Positions 33,438 through 41,170 of a stretch of 64,000 bases of DNA are shown in pieces. The notes below the pieces were generated by a model. That model saw nothing but the letters and a program-made list of their open reading frames with translations. It had not been told where the DNA came from and ran no database searches. Location of the stretch: contig NZ_MUFV01000001.1 in the NCBI RefSeq assembly GCF_002017875.1, positions 2,072,501 through 2,136,500 on the forward strand, written 5' to 3'. The position numbers were made by a program, and so were the translations under genes. Within the stretch, counting starts at the first letter, position 1; each line of letters starts with the position of its first letter. The DNA comes from Deinococcus sp. LM3. GTDB lineage: Bacteria > Deinococcota > Deinococci > Deinococcales > Deinococcaceae.

Positions 33438-33955
33438 CGGCAGCGGAGGCACAGCAGGAATGGCTCGATCTCGTCAACGAGCACGACGAGGTCATCGGCG
33501 CGGTCACCCGCGAGGACGCCTACGCGCGCGGCCTGACCATCCGCGTCATCAACGCCTTCCTGATCAACCGGGCGGGCCAGCTGTGGATTCCGCGCCGCAC
33601 CGCGCACAAACGTCTGTTCCCCGGCTGCCTCGACATGAGTGTCGGCGGGCACGTGGAACGCGGCGAGACGTACGAGCAGGCCTTTTGCCGCGAGACGCAG
33701 GAGGAACTGAACCTGAACGTGGACGACCTCCGCTGGCGGCAGATCGCCAGCTTTGGCCCGCGCGACGGCCTGAGTGCTTTCATGCACGTGTACGAACTGC
33801 GCCGCGACGACCCACCCATCTTCAACCCCGGCGATTTCAGCAGCGCGCAGTGGCTCACGCCCCCCGAACTCATCCGGCGCATCGAGCAGGGCGACCCGGC
33901 CAAGGGCGACCTGAAGCGGCTCGTGCAGCTGTGTTACGGGGTGGGCCGTGCATGA
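33434..33955 (+). CDS. Nudix hydrolase (IPP isomerase-like subgroup)
   Basis: A 173-residue Nudix protein. The box GGHVERGETYEQAFCRETQEEL (G-x5-E-x7-REx2EE) is present near residues 75-97, preceded by RVINAFLINRAGQLWIPRRTAHKRLFPGCLDMS, as in the isopentenyl-diphosphate isomerase-like group. Most such proteins cleave nucleoside diphosphate derivatives. Its start overlaps the acetyltransferase stop by 4 bp. Confidence 0.9.
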   Translation: MTAAEAQQEWLDLVNEHDEVIGAVTREDAYARGLTIRVINAFLINRAGQLWIPRRTAHKRLFPGCLDMSVGGHVERGETYEQAFCRETQEELNLNVDDLRWRQIASFGPRDGLSAFMHVYELRRDDPPIFNPGDFSSAQWLTPPELIRRIEQGDPAKGDLKRLVQLCYGVGRA

Positions 33956-34277
33956 CGCGCCGTTCCTGCTGGCCCGCGTCAACCTGCCTGAGGATGACTG
34001 GCGACCCTGTCTGATGCAGAAGCTGGATGACCCGTATATGGGACCCATGGACGGCAGCATCTTCAGCTTCCAGCGGGCCGGAGAGCTGGTGAATGCTTGC
34101 GCGTGGTGGGAAACCCTCGACCCGGAGGTCATCGGGCGCGGTGGGCACGGGGTGATCCGTATCGTGCCCATGACGCCGGACCTCTGGACGCACCTGAAAC
34201 CCGGGACGTCCCTGGCTATGACACTCGAACGCCTGCACGCGCAGGTCACGCAGTCTCTGATGGAGAATCAAGCATGA
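33948..34277 (+). CDS. Protein of unknown function in the arginine operon
   Basis: A 109-residue protein with GTG start, overlapping the Nudix gene by 8 bp and argC by 4 bp (ATGA). It has a short beta-rich pattern (FLLARVNLPEDD, GVIRIVPMTPDLWTHLKPGTSLAM). That recalls EF-Tu domain-3-like barrel proteins, but the match is weak. Tight overlaps on both sides argue that it is a real gene. No signal peptide is present. Confidence 0.65.
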   Translation: MHDAPFLLARVNLPEDDWRPCLMQKLDDPYMGPMDGSIFSFQRAGELVNACAWWETLDPEVIGRGGHGVIRIVPMTPDLWTHLKPGTSLAMTLERLHAQVTQSLMENQA

Positions 34278-35191
34278 CAGTCCCCAGGGTATTTATTGAC
34301 GGTGAGGCCGGAACGACGGGCCTGCAGATCCGGCAGCGGCTTCAGGGCCGCGCGGATATCGAGCTGCTGAGCATCGACCCGGCGCGGCGCAAGGACAGCG
34401 CGGCGCGGGCGGAGTTGCTGAACGCGGCGGACGTTTCGATTCTGTGTCTGCATGACGACGCGGCGCGCGAGGCGGTCACGCTGACCACGAACCCGGCGGC
34501 GCGCCTGCTGGACGCGAGTACGGCGCACCGGGTGAATCCGGCGTGGGTGTTCGGCTTTCCGGAACTGAACGCGGGGCAGGCGGACGCGATCCGCGCGGCG
34601 CGCTTCGTGGCGAACCCCGGCTGTTACAGCACGGGCGCGATCTCGCTGCTGGCCCCGCTGACGGGCGCGGGCCTGATCCCGGCGGACTTCCCGGTCAGTA
34701 TCCAGGGGTACAGCGGCTACACCGGTGGGGGCCGGGCGCTGGTGGACGCGCACGAGAGGGGCGAGGCTCACCCGATGCGGGGCGCGTTCCTGAGTTACGC
34801 GCTGGGGCTGGGGCACAAGCACATCCCCGAGACGATGCGCTACGGGGGCCTGAGCCGCACGCCGGTGTTCACGCCGAACGTGGGCGCGTGGGCGCAGGGC
34901 ATGACCGTGACCATCCCGCTGCACCTGCGCGAGCTGGGCACCACCCCAGACGCGCTGCACGCGGCTTTGAAAGCGCATTACGCCGGGCAGCCGTACGTGC
35001 GCGTGTTCGACATGTCCGACAACCCGGAGGTGCTGGACCCGCAGACCCTGAACGGCACGAACGACCTGGAGCTGTTCGTGTACCCGTCCGCCGACGGTGA
35101 GCGGGCGCTGCTGGCCGCGCGGCTGGACAACCTCGGGAAGGGCGCGGGTGGGGCGGCCGTGCAGAACCTGAACCTCATGCTGGGACTATGA
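34274..35191 (+). CDS. argC: N-acetyl-gamma-glutamyl-phosphate reductase, class 2
   Basis: A 305-residue enzyme of the short (type 2) ArgC class. Its nucleotide-binding start is FIDGEAGTTGLQIRQRL and its active-site cysteine is Cys117 in NPGCYSTGA. GYSGYTGGGRAL is also typical. It reduces N-acetylglutamyl-5-phosphate to the semialdehyde with NADPH in arginine synthesis. It overlaps the preceding gene by 4 bp. A palindromic hairpin follows 5 bp after the stop. Confidence 0.95.
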   Translation: MTVPRVFIDGEAGTTGLQIRQRLQGRADIELLSIDPARRKDSAARAELLNAADVSILCLHDDAAREAVTLTTNPAARLLDASTAHRVNPAWVFGFPELNAGQADAIRAARFVANPGCYSTGAISLLAPLTGAGLIPADFPVSIQGYSGYTGGGRALVDAHERGEAHPMRGAFLSYALGLGHKHIPETMRYGGLSRTPVFTPNVGAWAQGMTVTIPLHLRELGTTPDALHAALKAHYAGQPYVRVFDMSDNPEVLDPQTLNGTNDLELFVYPSADGERALLAARLDNLGKGAGGAAVQNLNLMLGL

Positions 35192-35195
35192 TTCC

Positions 35196-35214
35196 GCTCC
35201 GGGATCCCCGGAGC
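35196..35214 (+). terminator. Short palindromic hairpin after argC
   Basis: GCTCCGGG-ATC-CCCGGAGC is a perfect 8-bp stem with a 3-nt loop. There is no T tract. The rest of the gap to 35309 is a purine-rich stretch with many GGAG/CGGAG words and no recognisable gene. Confidence 0.4.
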
Positions 35215-35309
35215 CGACTGGAAGGAGCAGGAATGAGACGACGGAGACGGAGTGGAGTGACCGGAGCGGAGCGCAGGGCACGTAGCGGAGTCGCCGGAGC
35301 GGGGCAGTC

Positions 35310-36140
35310 GTGACGGGCGCGAGCAAGCTGGACATCAACCGTGAGACGACGCTGTGCATGAGCGTGTCGGCCCGCCCCAGTAACTTCGGGACGCGCTTTC
35401 ATAATCACCTGTACGCGGCGCTGGGCCTGAACTTCGTGTACAAGGCCTTCGGCGTGCAGGACATCACGGGCGTCGTGGGGGGCATCCGGGCGCTGGGCGT
35501 GCGCGGCTGCGCGGTCAGCATGCCGTTCAAGGAAGCGGTGATTCCGCTGCTGGACGAACTGGACGCCTCGGCGGCCGCCATCGGGTCCGTGAACACCATC
35601 GTGAACACGGGCGGGCACCTGAAGGCCTTCAACACCGATTACACCGCCATTCAGATCCTGATCGAGCGGCACGCACTGAACCGGGGGGCGCGGGTGGTGC
35701 TGCGCGGCAGCGGCGGCATGGGCAAGGCCGTGGCGAGCGCCCTGCGGGACGCGGGCTTCACGCGCGGCGTGATCGTCGCCCGCAACGAGGAGGCCGGGCG
35801 GGAACTGGCGGGGAGGTGCGCCTGGGACTGGCAACCCACGACGCCCGACGTTCAGGACGGTGACCTGCTCGTGAACGTCACGCCCCTGGGCATGGCAGGA
35901 GCCGATGAGCACACGCTGGCCTTCACGCCCGAGCAGATCGCGCGCGCGGGCACGGTGTTCGACGTGGTCGCCCTGCCCAGCGAGACGCCCCTGATCGTGG
36001 AGGCGCGGCGGCAGGGGAGGCCCGTCGTCACGGGTCTGGAGGTCGTGGCGCTCCAGGCGCTGGAGCAGTTCGTGCTGTACACCGGTGTGCGCCCGACGGA
36101 CGAGCAGGTCCAGGCAGCTGTGGCCTTCGCGCGCACCTGA
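35310..36140 (+). CDS. Shikimate 5-dehydrogenase-like protein
   Basis: A 276-residue protein of the AroE/YdiB superfamily. It shows the substrate-domain signature VRGCAVSMPFKEAVIPLLDELD, the segment AIGSVNTIVNTGGHLKAFNTDY and the NADP-binding loop LRGSGGMGKAVASAL. The usual substrate-binding N-terminus is diverged (CMSVSARPSNFGTRFHN), so it may act on another quinate- or shikimate-like compound. It starts with GTG at 35310. No aromatic-pathway gene is next to it. Confidence 0.85.
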   Translation: MTGASKLDINRETTLCMSVSARPSNFGTRFHNHLYAALGLNFVYKAFGVQDITGVVGGIRALGVRGCAVSMPFKEAVIPLLDELDASAAAIGSVNTIVNTGGHLKAFNTDYTAIQILIERHALNRGARVVLRGSGGMGKAVASALRDAGFTRGVIVARNEEAGRELAGRCAWDWQPTTPDVQDGDLLVNVTPLGMAGADEHTLAFTPEQIARAGTVFDVVALPSETPLIVEARRQGRPVVTGLEVVALQALEQFVLYTGVRPTDEQVQAAVAFART

Positions 36141-36170
36141 TCCCAGTCGCCTCCGCTGCCCCCTTGAAAT

Positions 36171-36212
36171 GACCGGCCGGATAGGGTGAAGTCTGCTCAG
36201 GTCCGGCCGGTC
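36171..36212. other. Perfect 11-bp inverted repeat around a TAGGGT hexamer
   Basis: GACCGGCCGGA and its exact complement enclose a 20-nt spacer beginning with TAGGGT (36182-36187). It may be the terminator of the AroE-like gene, or an operator over the -10 of the lipoprotein gene that follows. Confidence 0.4.
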
Positions 36213-36248
36213 GCGTGGTGCGCGGCGGGCAGGCCAGGGGAGGGCAGC

Positions 36249-36881
36249 ATGAAGCGACAGCAGCGGCAGTCGGCGGCGTGGATGCGGGCAGCGGTGGTGG
36301 GAGTGGGCGCCCTGGGTCTGGTCGGGTGCGTGCCCACCTCGTCCGTGATCCCGAACGATTTCACGGACTTCAGTGACGCGCAGCAGGCCGCGATCTGCGC
36401 CGCGTCGCCGCGCGTGGGGCCGATGGGCATCCTGGAGTACGGAACGGGCGCGGCGACCGGGAGTGTCCCGCCGGACTACGCCCTGAACTGCCCGGACCTG
36501 CGCGTGACCGCCGAACGCTGGACCGTGACCGTCTGGGCGCCCACGGTCACGGCCGCGCTGGCCGCGTTCCTGCCCGAGGCCGAGTTCCTGACGTACTACG
36601 CGGACCTGCGCGTGCGCGTCACGGATACCCAGGTGAGCGCCGACCCGATCGATTCGGTGCCGGAAGCGCTGCTGGACGAGGTGCGGCGCGTGACCGTGAC
36701 CGTCACGCCGCTGGGCGGGCCAGCGCAACCGGTCCTGCGGGGTGGGGTGGTCACGCCCGTCACGCTGGAACCCGGCGCGACCTACCGCATCGACATCCGC
36801 ACGGACCGCATGCCGAATCCCTGGCCGTCCGTGACGCTCGACCCGGCGTCCGGGACGGTGCAGGCGCAACTGGCCCGCTGA
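36249..36881 (+). CDS. Putative lipoprotein of unknown function
   Basis: A 210-residue protein with a lipoprotein signal ending GLVGC at about residue 29. The mature part is beta-rich (RVTAERWTVTVWAP, LRVRVTDTQVSADP, RRVTVTVTPLGG) with two cysteines early on, and no family is recognised. I chose the ATG at 36249 over an in-frame GTG at 36186 because of the purine-rich AGGGGAGGG Shine-Dalgarno region. Its 3' end faces scpA across MITE copy 7. Confidence 0.65.
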   Translation: MKRQQRQSAAWMRAAVVGVGALGLVGCVPTSSVIPNDFTDFSDAQQAAICAASPRVGPMGILEYGTGAATGSVPPDYALNCPDLRVTAERWTVTVWAPTVTAALAAFLPEAEFLTYYADLRVRVTDTQVSADPIDSVPEALLDEVRRVTVTVTPLGGPAQPVLRGGVVTPVTLEPGATYRIDIRTDRMPNPWPSVTLDPASGTVQAQLAR

Positions 36882-36898
36882 CCTCCGCACCCCGCTCA

Positions 36899-37001
36899 TA
36901 CGGACTGCCGTTTGTTTCGCCGACAACCCGGAACCCGTTTTGCTCCTACCCGCTCCGCTCGGATTGAACGGGTTTTGCAACCCATTCAATCGGAGTCCGT
37001 A
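36899..37001 (+). mobile_element. TNA-flanked MITE-like element, copy 7 (103 bp, deleted form)
   Basis: Flanked by TCA at 36896-36898 and 37002-37004; the right TCA is the scpA stop codon. About 31 bp are missing compared with other copies. The deletion lies exactly between the two CCGGAAC direct repeats, so the right arm of the first hairpin is lost. The second hairpin has the compensated inner stem GGGTT/AACCC. Confidence 0.9.
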
Positions 37002-37808
37002 TCAGTCGGGGTCGCTGGCGTCGCGCAGGTGGGACTGCACCTGAATGTCCCCGTAGGTTTCGTCCTGCTGCACGCTGAAGTTCCCCTCCTTGACCCCCTC
37101 CAGCAGCGCGGCGAAGTAGGTGGTCTGCTCGCCCCAGTCCTGGGTGGGAATGCCCCGGAACGTGAAGGTCCGCAGGCGCGTGCCGAAGGCGCGCAGGGCG
37201 CCCAGCGCGTCGGCCAGGGTCAGGCGGTCGCGGGCCAGCAGCGGCACCTCGACCTGCCGCACGGCGTTCTGCGCGGCCTTCACGAGCCGGGCGAGGCTGC
37301 CCTGCGGGTTGCGGGGCCGTTCGCGGCGCGGCAGGTTCACGGGCACGGCGCGGGCGGGGATCAGGCCCTCGCGCTCGCGGCGTCGGGCGGCCAGGAAGCC
37401 GACCAGCGCGTCCAGTTCCGCCAGGGCCTCCACGCCCCCCAGCACGTCGTCCAGCGGCTCGTCCCACCCGTCGCCCGGTTCGGGGTCGTCCGGCTCGGGT
37501 TGTGGCAGCAGTAGCCGGGCTTTCAGGGCGATCACGGCGGCCAGGGTGGGCAGCAGGTCCGGCCAGGCGCTCAGGGGTCCGCCCGTCACGGCCTGCGCCC
37601 AGGCCAGCACGTCCCGCGTGAGGCGCAGCAGCGGCACCTCGCCCGGCCCGACCCGGCCGGTCCGGAGGGCCGACGCGAGGTCCGTCAGGCTGCCCGTGAA
37701 CGCCGGAAGTTGCACGGTGAACCCCTCCCCGGCCGGGGGCGGCGGGGCAGGGGAGGGCCGGGCGGGCGCGGCAGTCACGGGGGCGGTGGTCACAGGGGCG
37801 GCGGTCAC
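37002..37808 (-). CDS. scpA: Segregation and condensation protein A (kleisin)
   Basis: A 268-residue ScpA. After an Ala/Pro-rich N-terminal tail comes the kleisin N-domain (FTVQLPAFTGSLTDLASALRTG; VPLLRLTRDVLAWAQAV; AAVIALKARLLLP). The winged-helix C-terminus follows (FRGIPTQDWGEQTTYFAALLEGVKEGNFSVQQDETYGDI). It bridges the SMC heads in the condensin complex. It starts with GTG at 37808, 11 bp after the trpS stop, in an operon with trpS. Its stop codon is the duplicated TCA of MITE copy 7. Confidence 0.88.
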   Translation of the reverse strand: MTAAPVTTAPVTAAPARPSPAPPPPAGEGFTVQLPAFTGSLTDLASALRTGRVGPGEVPLLRLTRDVLAWAQAVTGGPLSAWPDLLPTLAAVIALKARLLLPQPEPDDPEPGDGWDEPLDDVLGGVEALAELDALVGFLAARRREREGLIPARAVPVNLPRRERPRNPQGSLARLVKAAQNAVRQVEVPLLARDRLTLADALGALRAFGTRLRTFTFRGIPTQDWGEQTTYFAALLEGVKEGNFSVQQDETYGDIQVQSHLRDASDPD

Positions 37809-37819
37809 GGGGACAGGGC

Positions 37820-38818
37820 TCAGAGTTTCAGGAACCCGACCTTCTCGCGCACTTCCTCCATGATCGGCTGCGCGGTGGCGCGGGCTTCCTTCGCGCCCTG
37901 CGCCAGCGCGTCACGCACGAAGTCCGGGTCGGCCTTCAGCGCCTCGGCCCGCTCGTGAATGGGGCTCAGGTGCTCGGTCATGCCGGCCAGCAGCGTCTTC
38001 TTGCAGTCGATGCAGCCGATCCCGGCCGTGCGGCACCCGGCGTCCACGGTCTGCAACGTATCCAGGTCGCTGAACAGCTTGTGGTAATCGAAGATCAGGC
38101 ACACGTCCGGGTTGCCGGGGTCGGTGCGGCGCACGCGGGCCGGGTCGGTCGGCGCGACCCGCAGCTTCTGCCAGATGGCGTCCAGCGGTTCCAGAATCCC
38201 GATGGTGCTGCCCGGCCCCTTGCTCTTGCCCATCTTGCCGTTGCCGTCCACGCCGGGAATCCGCAGGGCCTGCTTCTCGTACACGGCCTTCGGTTCCGGG
38301 AACGTCTCGCCGAACGCGTGGTTGAACTTCCGGGCGATCTCGCGCGTCAGCTCGATGTGCTGCGTCTGGTCCTCACCGACCGGCACGGTATCGGCCTTGT
38401 ACAGCAGGATGTCGGCGGCCATCAGGGCCGGGTACATCAGCAGGCCCGCCGGAATGCTCTCCAGCTGCTCGGACTTGTCCTTGTACTGCGTCATGCGTTC
38501 CAGCTCACCGACCGGCGTCAGGGTCGTGAAGATCCACGCGAGTTCCTGATGCTCGGGCACATGCGACTGCACGAAGAACGTCACCCGGCTCGGGTCGAGG
38601 CCCACGGCGAAGTTCGCGAGCGCCATCTCGAAGGTCCGCTGCGCCAGCAGCCTGGGGTCGAACGACGCGGGGTTCGTGATGGCATGCAGGTCCACCACGC
38701 AGTAGATGGAGTTCTTCCCGAACTCCTCACCCAGCCGCACGTAATTACGCATGGCCCCGAAGTAATTCCCGATGTGAGGCTCGCCGGTCGGCTGGATTCC
38801 TGAAAAGACACGCGGCAT
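37820..38818 (-). CDS. trpS: Tryptophanyl-tRNA synthetase with a possible Fe-S cysteine cluster
   Basis: A 332-residue class I synthetase. HIGN (15-18) is its HIGH motif and KMGKS (195-199) is its KMSKS loop. It charges tRNA-Trp. Near the C-terminal anticodon region four cysteines occur as Cys240-x21-Cys262-x6-Cys269-x2-Cys272 (VCLIFD...GCRTAGIGCIDCKK), very close to the pattern of the [4Fe-4S] TrpRS of Thermotoga. TAGAAT lies 9 nt before the ATG. scpA follows in the same operon. Confidence 0.96.
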   Translation of the reverse strand: MPRVFSGIQPTGEPHIGNYFGAMRNYVRLGEEFGKNSIYCVVDLHAITNPASFDPRLLAQRTFEMALANFAVGLDPSRVTFFVQSHVPEHQELAWIFTTLTPVGELERMTQYKDKSEQLESIPAGLLMYPALMAADILLYKADTVPVGEDQTQHIELTREIARKFNHAFGETFPEPKAVYEKQALRIPGVDGNGKMGKSKGPGSTIGILEPLDAIWQKLRVAPTDPARVRRTDPGNPDVCLIFDYHKLFSDLDTLQTVDAGCRTAGIGCIDCKKTLLAGMTEHLSPIHERAEALKADPDFVRDALAQGAKEARATAQPIMEEVREKVGFLKL

Positions 38819-38827
38819 AACCCCGTG

Positions 38828-38833
38828 ATTCTA
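38828..38833 (-). promoter_or_regulatory. -10 hexamer TAGAAT of trpS-scpA
   Basis: TAGAAT on the minus strand (5 of 6 to consensus) lies 9 nt before the trpS ATG; no Shine-Dalgarno is seen in the short leader. Confidence 0.5.
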
Positions 38834-38865
38834 GCGGGCGGCGCCCACAAAAAGCAGGCGGCATG

Positions 38866-38890
38866 AAAAAACCCCGCACAGGGCGGGGCT
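38866..38890 (-). terminator. Intrinsic terminator of the SurA/PpiD-like gene
   Basis: On the minus strand a CCCCGC/GCGGGG stem with a 5-nt loop is followed by six T. It lies 20 bp after the stop codon at 38911. Confidence 0.85.
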
Positions 38891-38910
38891 TTCTCCGGGT
38901 ACAGTCCGTA

Positions 38911-40806
38911 TTACTGGTCGGCGGGCGGCGCGGCCGGGGTTTCGCCTTCGGCGGCCGGGGCGTCGCCGTCGGCAGGAGCGGCGCTGTCCTTCCCGCTGCT
39001 GTCCTCGGCGGCCGGGGTCTTGGGCGTCTGCGCGTCCACGCGCTTCTGCTGCGCGGCCAGCACGGCTTCCAGGTTGTTCTTGGCTTTCAGGCTGGCCACC
39101 TGGGCGTCCAGGAACTTCTGGCCTTCCTCGCTCTTCTTCTGGGCCAGGACCTGCGTCTCGATCTGGTCGCGCACGGCGCTCAGCGGCTGGGTCGCAGCGG
39201 GTTTCAGGTCGGTCACGAACGCCACCGAGTACCGCTCCCCGACCTTCACGGGGTCGGTCAGGCTGCCTTCACCCGCGTCACGCAGGCTGCGGGCCTCGAA
39301 CACGGCGGCGTTCAGTTCCTCGCCGAGTTTGCCGTCGCCGGCCGTGACGCTGCCGCGCTCGCTGACCGTGCCGCCCGCCTTGCCGGCCGCCGCCGCGAAG
39401 TCCGCCCTGCCGTCGTAGCTGTTGCGGAACGCTAGGGCCGCCGCCTGGGTCTTGAAGCTCGCCTCGAGAACCGTGCCGCTGGCGGGCGTCTGGAACTGCT
39501 CGCGGTTCTCGGTGTAGAAGCTGCTGATGTCGGCGTCCGTGACCTTCACGTTCCGCGCGCCGTACGCGGCGATCCCGGCCGTCAGTTCCTGCTGCGTGCC
39601 GGTCAGGTTCAGTTTCAGGCGCTCGATCAGGGTGGGCGCGGCGTACCCGGCGATCAGCTGCTGCGTCACCTGGGGTTTCAGGATGGAGTTCACGAGCTGC
39701 GCGGCCTGCGCGGGGTCCACCTGTTGCAGCAGCGCCGTGAACTGCTGGTTGTTCACGACCTGCTCGATCACCTTCGAGTACGGGATGTTCTTTCCGGCGA
39801 CGGTCGCGACCGTCGGGTCCTCGACCTTCCAGTTCAGGTCCTTGAACTCGATCTTGGCGTCTTTTTCCAGGCCGGCCACCCAGGCTTCCACGGCGGCGTT
39901 CTTCTTCTGCTCGTTCACGGCCGTCACGAGGTCACTGCGGGCTTCCGCGAAGGGTTTCGGGGCGGGCGCGAGGTACTTCTCGACCTTCACGACATAGAAC
40001 TTGCCGCCGCTCTCGATCACGTCGGTCAGGCCGCCGTCGGTCAGGGCGAACGCAGCCGTGCCCACCTCGGCGGGCAGCGCCACCTGCGCCACGGGGCGGG
40101 GCGCACCGTTCTCGATGGGGCCCAGGGCGCCGCCACGGTCGGCGAACTCGCTGCTGTTGGCCTTGGCCAGAGCGGCGAAGTCCGCGCCGCCCTGCGCCTG
40201 CTTCAGCAGCGCCTGCGCCTTGGCCTTGTCGGCCACGACGATCTGACGGGCCTGAATGCGGGCGTCCGTCTGGAATTTCTCGGTGTTCAGGTCGTAGTAC
40301 GCGCGCAGTTCCGCGTCGGTCGCGGCGGGCACGCCCTTCTTGATCTCCTCGACGCGGCGCTCGATGGCGAGGCTCTGACGGACCTGCTCACGGTACGAGC
40401 TGTCGGTCAGGCCCGCACCCTGCAGCGCGTCCGTCCAGGCCTTGCTGTCGGTCAGCTGGTTGGCCTCGCGGACTTCCGTGACCTTGGCGGCCACGTCGGC
40501 GCGGCTCACGCGGATGTCCTTCACGGCGTTACGGACCAGCGTCTGCTGGATCTGCTGCGCGACCACGAAGGTCTTGAAGTCGTCGCCCAGCACGCCGGTA
40601 TCGGCGCTGGCCAGGACGGGGTTGGCGCGGCGGGCCGCTTCGAGTTCCTCGACGGTGACGGTCGTGCCGTTCACGGTCAGGGCGGGCGTGCCGGTCTGCC
40701 GGTTGAACAGCTCCCCGACGTTCGGGGTGAACTGGAACGCCATGCCCGCGACGAGCAGCAGGGCCAGAACGCCCAGCATGACGTTCACGATTTTCTTCTT
40801 GTTCAC
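38911..40806 (-). CDS. Membrane-anchored SurA/PpiD-like peptidyl-prolyl isomerase
   Basis: A 631-residue protein. It has one N-terminal membrane helix (about 6-26, NVMLGVLALLLVAGMAFQF) and a SurA-N-like chaperone region (ALTVNGTTVTVEELEAARR). A parvulin domain spans about 190-285 (ARQIVVADKAKAQALLKQA; GGALGPIENGAPRPV). Further helical and parvulin-like segments follow (ASFKTQAAALAFRNSYDGRADF). A Pro/Ala-rich acidic tail ends it. It should face the periplasm and help fold exported proteins. The gene is divergent from the tRNA-Arg gene, whose promoter region abuts its start. Confidence 0.87.
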   Translation of the reverse strand: MNKKKIVNVMLGVLALLLVAGMAFQFTPNVGELFNRQTGTPALTVNGTTVTVEELEAARRANPVLASADTGVLGDDFKTFVVAQQIQQTLVRNAVKDIRVSRADVAAKVTEVREANQLTDSKAWTDALQGAGLTDSSYREQVRQSLAIERRVEEIKKGVPAATDAELRAYYDLNTEKFQTDARIQARQIVVADKAKAQALLKQAQGGADFAALAKANSSEFADRGGALGPIENGAPRPVAQVALPAEVGTAAFALTDGGLTDVIESGGKFYVVKVEKYLAPAPKPFAEARSDLVTAVNEQKKNAAVEAWVAGLEKDAKIEFKDLNWKVEDPTVATVAGKNIPYSKVIEQVVNNQQFTALLQQVDPAQAAQLVNSILKPQVTQQLIAGYAAPTLIERLKLNLTGTQQELTAGIAAYGARNVKVTDADISSFYTENREQFQTPASGTVLEASFKTQAAALAFRNSYDGRADFAAAAGKAGGTVSERGSVTAGDGKLGEELNAAVFEARSLRDAGEGSLTDPVKVGERYSVAFVTDLKPAATQPLSAVRDQIETQVLAQKKSEEGQKFLDAQVASLKAKNNLEAVLAAQQKRVDAQTPKTPAAEDSSGKDSAAPADGDAPAAEGETPAAPPADQ

Positions 40807-40835
40807 TTGATCTCCTTCATGCGAAGTGCTAGGGT
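40807..40835 (+). promoter_or_regulatory. Possible promoter of the tRNA-Arg gene
   Basis: TTGATC (40807-40812) and TAGGGT (40830-40835) are separated by 17 bp and lie 11 bp before the tRNA. The -10 is a weak match but has the TANNNT form common in this window. Confidence 0.45.
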
Positions 40836-40846
40836 ACGCGAGCTAT

Positions 40847-40923
<77 letters not shown>

Positions 40924-40938
40924 TAAGATCCATGAACG

Positions 40939-40963
40939 CCACCCTCAGGGGTGGTGTTTTTGT
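40939..40963 (+). terminator. Intrinsic terminator of tRNA-Arg
   Basis: CCACCC/GGGTGG stem with a 4-nt loop, followed by TGTTTTTGTT. The remaining sequence to 41170 shows no recognisable gene. Confidence 0.85.
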
Positions 40964-41170
40964 TCAGGGGTCCGCCCGTCACGCGCGGGCGCCTTGGCGG
41001 GGTTGTCTGGAGTCGCACGCGCCGGATTCTAGCACGCAAGATTAAGCGGGCGTGAAGCGGGAAACAGCGTCTACGCCACTCTTTTTCGGTGCCCGTAAGA
41101 CCGGGGGGCGGCGGCCCGACCGTGCCCTGCGTTCCCACCCGCCCCCGCCGCGCCCTGTACGCTGTGCCTC

